Below, piece after piece: positions 52,244 to 60,350 of a DNA stretch of 64,000 nt. The position numbers and the translations under genes were made by a program. Source of the stretch: an uncultured Bacteroidales bacterium (GTDB lineage Bacteria > Bacteroidota > Bacteroidia > Bacteroidales > UBA932); assembly GCA_946405435.1 (NCBI GenBank), contig CAMJHF010000016.1, positions 1 through 64,000 on the forward strand, read 5' to 3'. Numbering within the stretch: the first letter of the stretch is position 1; every line of letters begins with the position of its first letter. The notes under the pieces were generated by a model, which did not search any database, was not told where the DNA came from, and saw only the letters and a program-made list of their open reading frames with translations.

Positions 52244-53358
52244 TGGACGCCCTCCCGGTTTCCATACGCCTGAATCCTTTCAAGGGCCCCGACGGTCCCG
52301 ACGGCAAACCGGTGCCCTGGAGTCCCTGGGGCCGCATCCTTGACTCCCGTCCCCAGTTCATCCTGGACCCGTTGATGCATGCAGGCTGCTACTATGTCCA
52401 GGACTCGTCCGCCATGTTTCCGGGACATATATTCAGGCGCGAACTCCGGCGGCTCGGTCCTCCGCGTGGCATACGTGTGCTGGACCTTTGCGCCGCCCCT
52501 GGCGGCAAGACCACGGATCTCGCTGCCTCTCTTCGGGAAGCCTGCGGGGACGATTTCACCCTCATAAGCAACGAGGTCATGCGGGGCCGGGCATCCACCC
52601 TGGTGCAGAATGTCTCCGTGTGGGGTGACCCCGCCGTCAAGGTGGTATCCGCCGACCCTTCGGTGTTCGGCCGCCTGCTGCCGGGATGCTTCGACATCAT
52701 ACTTGCCGACGTCCCCTGCAGCGGAGAGGGAATGTTCCGAAAAGACCCCAGGGCCGAGCAGGAATGGAGCCCTGCCGTGGTGGAACTGTGCGCCGCCCGC
52801 CAGCGCAGAATCCTTGCCGACGTATGGCCAGCCCTTCGCGAAGGGGGCATATTGATTTACTCCACATGCACTTACGAAGACGCCGAGAACGACTCCAACC
52901 TGCGTTGGGCGGCCGAAACCCTGGGCGGCGAAATCCTTCCCGCGGAAGGCGGCTTTGAAGAATTCGGAGTACGCACCACCGATTGCGGCAATCTGCTAAG
53001 GGCCGGCGAGGTGCCGGGCGAGGGCCAGTGGGCCGGCGCTCTTGTGAAGACGTCCCCGCAGCGGCCGGCGCGGCGTATGGACTTCCAGGTCTTGCGCCCC
53101 CTGTGGGACGGAGCCGCCATGCCTGCCGCCGACGTTCCGCTGGGCATATTTTTTGATGTAAATAAGAACGCTTGCGCCGAGCTGGACCTCCCGACGGCCC
53201 TCAGGTACCTGCACCGTGATGCACTGGCCCTTCCGGACGCCCCTCCGGGCCTTCTGGCGGTGTGCTACCGCGGTCATCCCCTCGGGCTGGTCAAGAACGT
53301 CGGCAGGCGCTGCAACAACCTTCTTCCTGCGGCAAGAAGGATACTTAAAGATGTATGA
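52243..53358 (+). CDS. RsmB/RsmF-type rRNA m5C methyltransferase
   Basis: This is a 371-residue protein. SAM-dependent NOL1/NOP2/Sun-family motifs are present: LDLCAAPGGKTTDLA (motif I), SNEVMRGRA, DIILADVPCSGEGMFRKDP with the first Cys, and GILIYSTCTYEDAEND with the catalytic Cys. It methylates a cytosine in 16S rRNA. It is shorter than typical RsmF (about 450 or more), because the N-terminal part is reduced: it starts at SIRLNPFKG. Its stop overlaps the next start (ATGA). Confidence 0.92.
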   Translation: MDALPVSIRLNPFKGPDGPDGKPVPWSPWGRILDSRPQFILDPLMHAGCYYVQDSSAMFPGHIFRRELRRLGPPRGIRVLDLCAAPGGKTTDLAASLREACGDDFTLISNEVMRGRASTLVQNVSVWGDPAVKVVSADPSVFGRLLPGCFDIILADVPCSGEGMFRKDPRAEQEWSPAVVELCAARQRRILADVWPALREGGILIYSTCTYEDAENDSNLRWAAETLGGEILPAEGGFEEFGVRTTDCGNLLRAGEVPGEGQWAGALVKTSPQRPARRMDFQVLRPLWDGAAMPAADVPLGIFFDVNKNACAELDLPTALRYLHRDALALPDAPPGLLAVCYRGHPLGLVKNVGRRCNNLLPAARRILKDV

Positions 53359-54281
53359 GAAAGATTTTTGTGATATTCGGGCTGCTGTTCTGCGCCCTTT
53401 GCCAGGCTCAGACAGGAGCTGCCGAACATGCTTCGCGATATGAAAGGCAGGCACGCGCAGTAGGCCCTGCCGGCCTTGGAGTAGAGACCATACTGGACCG
53501 CTGGGAGGCCGATTTCCCCGACGATCCCGCGCTCATGGAAGCCCGCTACAAGTTTTGGCTTGCCAAGTCGCTGACTACCACCGTGGCGGTGAAACCCACC
53601 GAAAAGTACCTCGGCAACGCCCCGGTAGTGGTGCTCAAGGACAGCACCGGCGCCGACGTGCGGTACTTCGAAGAGAATGTGTTTGTGGATTCGCTGTTCG
53701 CCCGCAGCCAGACTGCCATCGACAGGGCCGTGGCCCTTGCACCGCAAGAGCTGGCCTATAGAGTAGACAAAATCACGTCCCTGATGCTCTACGAGAAGGA
53801 CAGCCCCGACCTTGCCACCATCGAGCTGCTCTCGCTGATAGACTACAACAAGAATTCCAAGCCCTCCTGGGTCTACTACGGACTTCCCGTGGACGAGGAT
53901 ACATTCGTGGCCACCGTGCAGGAATACTGCTTCAACTTCTATAAATACGGCACCCCAGGCTCTTACGAGGCATTCCGTACCGTGTCCGAGGCCATGCTCA
54001 AGTCCTACCCGTCCAATGTGGAATTCATGAACAACCTTGGCTCCTACTGGCTCGTGTACAAGCAGAATCCGGGCAAGGCCCTCAAGTGGTACAACAAGGT
54101 CCTCAAGCTCGATCCCTCCAATTACAATGCTGCCAAAAACTGTGTCGTGCTTGCACGTAAGTCCAAGAATACCAAGCTCGAAAAGAAGTATCTCCCCATG
54201 CTCATACAGGCCACGTCTTCGGAAACGGAGAAGATGACCTGCCAAGCCCGGCTGGAGGCCCTTCAGACCAAGAAGAAGTGA
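53355..54281 (+). CDS. exported TPR-like protein
   Basis: This is a 308-residue protein with a signal peptide (ALCQAQ). The mature part is helical; the C-terminal third (about residues 215-300) shows tetratricopeptide-like repeats (NNLGSYWLVYKQNPGKALKWYNKVLKLDPSNYNAAKN). It starts within the methyltransferase stop and its stop overlaps the next ATG, so it is in the same operon. It is probably a periplasmic protein with a protein-binding role; no enzymatic motif is visible. Confidence 0.82.
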   Translation: MRKIFVIFGLLFCALCQAQTGAAEHASRYERQARAVGPAGLGVETILDRWEADFPDDPALMEARYKFWLAKSLTTTVAVKPTEKYLGNAPVVVLKDSTGADVRYFEENVFVDSLFARSQTAIDRAVALAPQELAYRVDKITSLMLYEKDSPDLATIELLSLIDYNKNSKPSWVYYGLPVDEDTFVATVQEYCFNFYKYGTPGSYEAFRTVSEAMLKSYPSNVEFMNNLGSYWLVYKQNPGKALKWYNKVLKLDPSNYNAAKNCVVLARKSKNTKLEKKYLPMLIQATSSETEKMTCQARLEALQTKKK

Positions 54282-55525
54282 TGAACGGCTGGCCTATCGT
54301 ACTCTGTATCCTTGCCCTGCTGGCTGTGTATGTGGCCTGGCTTGCAGGCAAGCCGGGACAGGAGCCGCTGCTGGACCAAGCCACAGAGAAGCTGCTCCGC
54401 GAGGCCGTTCCGGAGCACGGACCGGATGGCAACAGCATCGAGATCTTCACGGGCTTCAATCCTATGGTGGAGGCCATCGAGAAAGATGTTTCCGAGGCCA
54501 GCAGCTACGTACACATCCTGTTTTTCAAGTACGAAGACGACCCGGTGGGCCGGAGGCTCGCCGCACTTCTGGCGGCCAAGGCGGCCGAGGGCGTGGAAGT
54601 GCGCCTTATGGTGGACGGGGCCGTCAATACCGGCCGCCGCAGGCTCTACGCCGACATGCGTGCCATGGGCATTGAGGTGCGGGAATTCCGTCCCCTTCAT
54701 GTTCCCCTCAGAAAATCAGACAATTACCGCAACCACCGCAAAATTGTGGTGGTGGACGGAAAATCGGCTTATATCGGCGGCATGAACATAGCTGAACGCT
54801 ATGGCACAGGGCTTGACTGGGGCTGCTGGAGGGACACCCAGATACGCATCTCCGGTCCTGCCGTGGCCGACTGCGAGCTGGCCTTCGCCATGGACTGGAC
54901 TCATGCCGGTGCACCCGGCTCCGCCGTGGAACTGGCCTCCCCGAAATACTATGCGGAGCCTTCCGTGGAGGGCCCCTACAACGTGGAGATCCTTTGCTCC
55001 GGCCCTATCGGAGAGGGCCCCGTGATAATGGACAGGATATGCAGCATGCTTGATTCCGCCCGCGATTATGCGTGGTTCGAGTCCCCCTATCTTATCCCGA
55101 CTCCTGAGATAAAGGCCGCCCTATGCGGAGCCGCGCGCCGGGGAGTGGACGTCCGGCTCATAATCCCTCCAAGAGGCGACAGGGGAGTGCTAACTCCCCT
55201 TGCCACAAAAGCTTATATCCAGGAGGTGCTTGACGCTGGCGTGCGCGTTGCAACCTATGACAAGGGTTACATGCATTCCAAGACGATAGTATGCGACGAC
55301 CGGCTCGTGACAGTCGGTTCTACAAATATTGATGTTCGGAGCTATATCCTTGACCTCGAGATAAATGCATTTATCGACAATGCCGATTTCGCTTCTCGCA
55401 TGAAGAAGGCTTTCCTGGACGATGAGTCCGTGTCCACTTATATCGACCCCGCAACATGGAAGAAACGTCCTCTGTACGAAAAAATCGCCGAGGGTTTCGC
55501 CAAAATATTTTCCTTTGAATTTTGA
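54281..55525 (+). CDS. phospholipase D-like phosphatidyltransferase (cardiolipin synthase type)
   Basis: This is a 414-residue protein with an N-terminal hydrophobic helix (about residues 4-22). Two HKD motifs are seen: NHRKIVVVDGKSAYIGGMN (about 147-165) and MHSKTIVCDDRLVTVGSTN (about 330-348), the second with normal His, Lys and Asp. This two-motif layout is that of bacterial cardiolipin synthases. It probably joins phosphatidylglycerol units or makes related lipids in the inner membrane. The ATG at 54281 overlaps the previous stop, and its own stop overlaps the next start. Confidence 0.88.
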   Translation: MNGWPIVLCILALLAVYVAWLAGKPGQEPLLDQATEKLLREAVPEHGPDGNSIEIFTGFNPMVEAIEKDVSEASSYVHILFFKYEDDPVGRRLAALLAAKAAEGVEVRLMVDGAVNTGRRRLYADMRAMGIEVREFRPLHVPLRKSDNYRNHRKIVVVDGKSAYIGGMNIAERYGTGLDWGCWRDTQIRISGPAVADCELAFAMDWTHAGAPGSAVELASPKYYAEPSVEGPYNVEILCSGPIGEGPVIMDRICSMLDSARDYAWFESPYLIPTPEIKAALCGAARRGVDVRLIIPPRGDRGVLTPLATKAYIQEVLDAGVRVATYDKGYMHSKTIVCDDRLVTVGSTNIDVRSYILDLEINAFIDNADFASRMKKAFLDDESVSTYIDPATWKKRPLYEKIAEGFAKIFSFEF

Positions 55526-56232
55526 TGCCTATGGATACCATGCAAGCTCAAAGAATACAAACTTCGGTTCTCAATGCCGCTGAACGCAAGCTTCTGATCT
55601 GGCTGGCAGAACGCCAGCCATCGTGGATGACCTCGGATATCCTTACCTTGATCGGTACGGTGGGGGCGGCCATAACCGGACTCGGCTTCATGCTTTCCGA
55701 CTTGGATATACGCTGGCTGTGGCTCAGTTCATTCGGCCTGCTGGTCAACTGGTACGGCGATTCGCTTGACGGTACGCTGGCCCGTGTCCGCAATGCGCAG
55801 CGGCCCCTGTACGGGTATTACATCGACCATACGGTAGACTGCATCAACGAAAGCCTGATGTTCATAGGTGCCGGTCTCTCCCAGCTTGTGAGGCTGGACC
55901 TGACCCTGTTCGCCTACATAATCTACTTGTTCCTTACCATCAACGTGAGCATCAACGCCCATCTCAAGGGAGAGTTCAAGCTGACCTACGCCAAGATGGG
56001 ACCCACCGAGTTCCGCCTGCTCATGGTCATAGTAAATACGCTGATGATCAGCATCCCCGCCATCCAGGCGGTAAGCTGCAGCCTGTCCATCTGCGGGCAT
56101 CCGATCGTGCTCAAGGCCTTCGACTTCCTGGCTCTCGTTATCATACTGGTGCTTATGCTCATGTATATATGCACCATATTGTCCGATGCGGCACATTACG
56201 CAAAGGCCGATCCTCCAAAGGACCGGCCCTGA
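55525..56232 (+). CDS. CDP-alcohol phosphatidyltransferase
   Basis: This is a 235-residue membrane enzyme. The family motif D-G-x2-A-R-x9-G-x3-D-x3-D is visible as DGTLARVRNAQRPLYGYYIDHTVD (about residues 78-101). Several transmembrane helices follow. Such enzymes transfer a phosphatidyl group from CDP-diacylglycerol to an alcohol (glycerol-phosphate, inositol or serine); which one is not clear. It lies right behind a cardiolipin-synthase-like gene, so both probably serve phospholipid headgroup synthesis. Confidence 0.93.
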   Translation: MPMDTMQAQRIQTSVLNAAERKLLIWLAERQPSWMTSDILTLIGTVGAAITGLGFMLSDLDIRWLWLSSFGLLVNWYGDSLDGTLARVRNAQRPLYGYYIDHTVDCINESLMFIGAGLSQLVRLDLTLFAYIIYLFLTINVSINAHLKGEFKLTYAKMGPTEFRLLMVIVNTLMISIPAIQAVSCSLSICGHPIVLKAFDFLALVIILVLMLMYICTILSDAAHYAKADPPKDRP

Positions 56233-56252
56233 AAAGCGAAGCGGAAGCGCCG

Positions 56253-58526
56253 TCAGCGCTCCACGTCGATAGAAGCCTTGAATATCTTTCCGCTGAACTG
56301 GAAAGGTGACTCGTAGTCGCCGTTGACAGGCACTCCCCACTGGCGTCCGATGTTTAGGGCGTTGGCCTTGGGGGCGATGATGAGCTTGGCTCCGGTGGTC
56401 ATGCTTCCAGCCTCTTTGCCGTCCACCGACAGGGTGACCCTGGTCTTCTTGTCGGTGTAGTCGATCCTTGCGGTGACGACGCATGCACCTTCTGGCAACT
56501 TCTTGTCACTCACTACTTTGGAGCCATTGGCGGAAGCGTAGACAGGATGTCCGTCCAGGACGTACAGGGCCCATCCTTTCTGCGAAGCAAGTATTCCGTT
56601 TGCCGAAGGACCGGCCTCGTCGATGTAGACGCTCAAGGTGTAGGGCTTGCCGAGGCTGCCGTCGCCATAGGGGTATTCGCCCCAGGGACGTGCTCCCACG
56701 TAAACATCATAATGTGTGCGGAGAGTCTCGGGATAATCGGAATCTGCGGACTTGCCGTTCTTGAGCGGGTAGATGTTGTACTTGCGTGCAAGCTTGTCGA
56801 ATTCCTTGAGCATCTTCTTGACCTTTGCTGGATACTGCGCAGCAAGGTCCACCGACTCGTTGAAGTCCTCCTTGAGGTTGTAGAGGTGGACGTCGGTGTC
56901 GGGGTAGAAGGGACGCACCTGTTTGTTTACGGCGCCGTTGGGGAACTGCACTTTCCAGCCGTCTTTGTAGAGGGCGTACGAGGCGTTCATCTCGTAGTAC
57001 TGTACTGTTTTGCGGTCGGCTATATTGTTGTCCGGGGACTTGATTGCATAGGCGAAACTTACGCCTTCGAGCGGAGTCTGCTTGTAGCCGTTGATGGTGC
57101 CGGGCATGGTGCTGCCGGTCATCTCGAGGGTGGTGGGGAGAAAGTCCACGACATGGGTGTACTGGGTGCGGATGCCCCCCTTCTCCAGGCCGCCGTTGGG
57201 ATAGAACACTATGAGTCCGTCGTGGGTTCCGCCTTCGTAGTCGGCCCATTTCTTATAGTAGCGGAAAGGAGTGGCGCAAGCCTGAGCCCAGCCGACGGGG
57301 TAGAACGGCCATGTGCGCTCGTCGCCGTAGTGGTCCATCTTGGCGATTTCGGCATCCAGCAGGGCCCTTTCCTTGGACGGTTGATAAGGGTCTTTGTAGC
57401 CTATGCGGCCACCCTCGCCGGAAGGACCGTTGTCGCCCAGGGCCACCATGATGATGGTGTTGTCAAGCTCGCCGCTGCGGCGCAGGAACTCTATTATACG
57501 TCCGATTTCGTAGTCGGTGTGGGTCATGAATCCAGCGAATGTCTCCATCTGGCGGGCGTAAAGTGCGCGCTCGTCAGCGGGGAGGGTGTTCCAGTCCTGC
57601 ACGTCCTTGTTGGGTATGGGAAGCTTGGTGCCTTCGGGCACTATGCCCATACGTATCTGGTTCTCGAGGGTTTTGCGGGCATACTCATGCCAGCCGTCGT
57701 CGAAGCGTCCCTTGTACATGTCCACCCATTCTTTGTCGACATGGAACGGAGTGTGCGCCGTTCCGGGGGCGAAGTACAAGAAGAAAGGCTTGTCCGGAGC
57801 GGCAGTCTTCTGCTCGGCTATGTAGTTGATGGCCTCGTCGGCAAGGCGGGTGGTGGCCACGCGGCCCTGGGGATCCTCGGGCTCGCGATGAGTGTCGCGG
57901 TACATGAGCGGATGCCACTGGTCGCCGGAACCGGAGGCAGGGTTGAAACCGTAGTAGTGGTCGAAGCCGCGGCCTGTGGGCCAGCGGTTGAAGGGGCCGG
58001 CGTTGGAACCGTCCACAACGGGGATGACGTTGTACTTGCCGATGCAGAAAGTGGAGTAGCCGTTTTCTCTCAGGGCTTCTGCTATGGTGCCGTTCTCCAT
58101 GGGGAGATAGGTATCGTAGCCCGGCGTTCCGAACTTGTCGTCGTTGAAACGGCCCATGTGGGAAGAGTGGTGGTTGCGTCCGGTCAGGATGGCGGCACGG
58201 GTGGCAGCGCTTATGGACGCAGTGTGGAAGTTGTTGAATCTCAGTCCATTCTGGGCGAGATAGTCCATGTTGGGAGTCTCCACCAGGCCGCCGAAGGCTG
58301 AACTCACCCCGAATCCGGTGTCGTCCAGGAGTATCCAAACCACGTTCGGTGCGCCCAGACGGGCTACGGGGTTGTGGGCCGGGTAGTCGGTCTTGGTGTC
58401 CTGCACGGTTTTGCCGATTTTGCCTTTGAAAGGCGCCACGGGGCTGTACTGGGCCAGAAGGGAAGCGGGAGCGAGTATAGCTCCGGAGGCGGCGAGGCCT
58501 CGAAGTATAATTTTAGTGTTGTTCAT
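56253..58526 (-). CDS. exported arylsulfatase, Ser-type
   Basis: This is a 757-residue protein with a signal peptide (ASLLAQ). The alkaline-phosphatase-like sulfatase core starts at APNVVWILLDDTGFG (metal Asp 68/69). The active-site motif is SAATRAAILTGRNHH: Ser 106 stands where Cys or Ser becomes formylglycine, and S-x-A-x-R fits the anaerobic maturase (anSME) consensus. It is long, with a C-terminal beta domain that may bind substrate. It cleaves sulfate esters of sugars or aryl compounds in the periplasm. No maturase gene is in this window. It lies convergent to the phospholipid genes. Confidence 0.92.
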   Translation of the reverse strand: MNNTKIILRGLAASGAILAPASLLAQYSPVAPFKGKIGKTVQDTKTDYPAHNPVARLGAPNVVWILLDDTGFGVSSAFGGLVETPNMDYLAQNGLRFNNFHTASISAATRAAILTGRNHHSSHMGRFNDDKFGTPGYDTYLPMENGTIAEALRENGYSTFCIGKYNVIPVVDGSNAGPFNRWPTGRGFDHYYGFNPASGSGDQWHPLMYRDTHREPEDPQGRVATTRLADEAINYIAEQKTAAPDKPFFLYFAPGTAHTPFHVDKEWVDMYKGRFDDGWHEYARKTLENQIRMGIVPEGTKLPIPNKDVQDWNTLPADERALYARQMETFAGFMTHTDYEIGRIIEFLRRSGELDNTIIMVALGDNGPSGEGGRIGYKDPYQPSKERALLDAEIAKMDHYGDERTWPFYPVGWAQACATPFRYYKKWADYEGGTHDGLIVFYPNGGLEKGGIRTQYTHVVDFLPTTLEMTGSTMPGTINGYKQTPLEGVSFAYAIKSPDNNIADRKTVQYYEMNASYALYKDGWKVQFPNGAVNKQVRPFYPDTDVHLYNLKEDFNESVDLAAQYPAKVKKMLKEFDKLARKYNIYPLKNGKSADSDYPETLRTHYDVYVGARPWGEYPYGDGSLGKPYTLSVYIDEAGPSANGILASQKGWALYVLDGHPVYASANGSKVVSDKKLPEGACVVTARIDYTDKKTRVTLSVDGKEAGSMTTGAKLIIAPKANALNIGRQWGVPVNGDYESPFQFSGKIFKASIDVER

Positions 58527-58557
58527 ATCTGGTACTAATATAAGAAAAAAATGCCAA

Positions 58558-59700
58558 TTACTTGACCCTCACCGTTTTTGACGGATCTACCCTTGCGATG
58601 AAGACGGAAGGGATGAGGAGCAGCAGCATGATGATTCCGAAGGCTGCTGCGTCCACGGCCAGTATAAGGGGCACGTTGATGTGCACCGGAACGAACGATA
58701 CGAAGTAATTGACCGGATTAAGCTTTATGAAGTGTGTCATCCCCTGCACTGCGCAGAACAGCAGGGCGGCACCGTTGCCAATAAGGGTTCCCAGCAGCAC
58801 GGACCGCGCGGCCACCCTGAGGAACACTCCGGCGATGCCCCTGTCGGTCATTCCCATGCTCTTGAGGGTTCCTATCGTGGAAATGTTGCGGAACAGCAGT
58901 ATCAGCAGTCCGGAAATCATGTTGAATCCGGCTACCACCGTCATCAGCAGTATGATTGCCACTACGTTGAAGTCGATGAGGTTGAGCCAGTCGAAAAGCT
59001 GCGGGTAGCGCTCGGCCGCCGTGCGTGCGCGGAGAATGTCCTCGTCCGGCCCGCTGCTCGTGTAGGAGGTGAGGTACAACTGTTCCGCCACAGCGCGGGC
59101 TTGGGCCGCACCGGTGAATTCCGTCTGCAGCTTGACTTCCAGGGTGCCGACTTGCCCGGAGTCCCAGCCGCAGAGGCGCTGCATGTCGGACAGGGGCACG
59201 AGCACTATCAGCGAACCCTCGCTGTCCATGATGCCGTCATAGACCGAGTTCACATTGAAGCGGCGTGCCTGGACCCGCTCGCCTATGAAATAGGTGATGA
59301 AACTGTCTCCTTGCTCCAGGCCCAGGCGCTTTGCAAGGGTACGGGGAATGTCGGCCTGCATGGAGCAGCTGTCGGGCATGGGGATGCCCTTGACGAGCAC
59401 TCCGCTGATGTCGTCGGAGCCCTTGACTATGCCCGGCTTCCATATTGCCGGGGTTATGGATTTGACGCCGATAACGTCCTGCAACTTGTCGTAGTATGAA
59501 GGCCGGGAGGGTATGGGTTCTTCGCTGCCTTGCATGGATATGTCACCGGAAATGTCTGATATACCGCGCTTTATTTCGTTCCTGAAGCCGGCGGAGATGG
59601 CCATTGAGAGCACGATTACGAAGAACGATACGGCAATGGCCGCAGTGGACAGGCGTCCTGCGAACCGCAGTTTCCGGGCTATGAATGACTGCGCTTTCAT
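58558..59700 (-). CDS. LolC/FtsX-like ABC transporter permease
   Basis: This 380-residue protein has four transmembrane helices with a large periplasmic loop (about residues 45-250) and a C-terminal FtsX-type permease core (MISGLLILLFRNISTIGTLKSMGMTDRGIAGVFL). The start FIARKLRFAGRLSTAAIAVSFFVIVLSMAI fits lipoprotein-releasing (LolC/E-like) permeases. It would export lipoproteins from the inner membrane with an ATPase encoded elsewhere. Its ATG overlaps the transglycosylase stop by 4 bases. Confidence 0.88.
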   Translation of the reverse strand: MKAQSFIARKLRFAGRLSTAAIAVSFFVIVLSMAISAGFRNEIKRGISDISGDISMQGSEEPIPSRPSYYDKLQDVIGVKSITPAIWKPGIVKGSDDISGVLVKGIPMPDSCSMQADIPRTLAKRLGLEQGDSFITYFIGERVQARRFNVNSVYDGIMDSEGSLIVLVPLSDMQRLCGWDSGQVGTLEVKLQTEFTGAAQARAVAEQLYLTSYTSSGPDEDILRARTAAERYPQLFDWLNLIDFNVVAIILLMTVVAGFNMISGLLILLFRNISTIGTLKSMGMTDRGIAGVFLRVAARSVLLGTLIGNGAALLFCAVQGMTHFIKLNPVNYFVSFVPVHINVPLILAVDAAAFGIIMLLLLIPSVFIARVDPSKTVRVK

Positions 59701-60350
59701 AGCTCACGGTAGCGGTTGAAAGTGGCCAGGATCTGCTTTACGAAGCTTATGGTCTCGCGGCCGTAGAACTCTCCGTGCTTGATGTGGTCAAGGGCCAGGA
59801 CGGAGTCGTTCTGCATGCTTGGGATGGCGGACGCCACGTTCTGCCAGAAAGAGGCGTCGAGTCCGAGATGGCGGGCATGGTTGATGCAGTCCTGAATATG
59901 TCCGCTGCCGGCGTTGTAGGCGGCAAGGGTGAACTTGGTGAGTTCGTCCCGGTTGGCGGCAAGGTCGCGGTAACGGTCTTCCAGAACCAGGAGCAGCCGC
60001 ACTCCGGCGCGGATGTTCTGCTCTGGATCGGACGGGTCGGTGCATCCGTAGTGGCTCGCGGTGCGGGGCAGGAGCTGCATGAGCCCCTGGGCACCCGAGG
60101 GCGAGACGGCCTGCGGATTGAATTTGGATTCCTTTTCTATGAGGGCGGCAAGCAGCCTCCAATCCCATTCCAACGTGTCCGCCCAAACCCGTATGAGAGA
60201 ATCGTAGGGTGAGATAACGGCCAGTGTGTCAGCCGGTTCGATATCTTGGGCAGGGGACTTCCTCCAGCCTCGGAAGAAGTCGCAGGAACCCAGACAGGCA
60301 AGCACCGCAAGAAAGAGCGCGCAGCGTTTAATGGCCACCGTGCGACTCAT
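59697..60350 (-). CDS. membrane-bound lytic transglycosylase (SLT domain)
   Basis: This is a 217-residue lipoprotein (lipobox LGSC). The SLT domain shows the catalytic Glu in LLAALIEKESKFNPQAVSPSGAQGLMQLLPRTA, then a second conserved segment NIRAGVRLLLVLEDRY and TLAAYNAGSGHIQDCI. It resembles the C-terminal domain of MltF-type enzymes that cut peptidoglycan glycan strands. It overlaps the porin gene upstream by 23 bases and the permease downstream by 4. Confidence 0.94.
   Translation of the reverse strand: MSRTVAIKRCALFLAVLACLGSCDFFRGWRKSPAQDIEPADTLAVISPYDSLIRVWADTLEWDWRLLAALIEKESKFNPQAVSPSGAQGLMQLLPRTASHYGCTDPSDPEQNIRAGVRLLLVLEDRYRDLAANRDELTKFTLAAYNAGSGHIQDCINHARHLGLDASFWQNVASAIPSMQNDSVLALDHIKHGEFYGRETISFVKQILATFNRYREL

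Noticed and set aside
56507..58301. A 584-codon plus-strand frame opposite the sulfatase gene
   Set aside because: It lies fully antisense to a sulfatase with intact motifs and gives a peptide without any recognisable feature.
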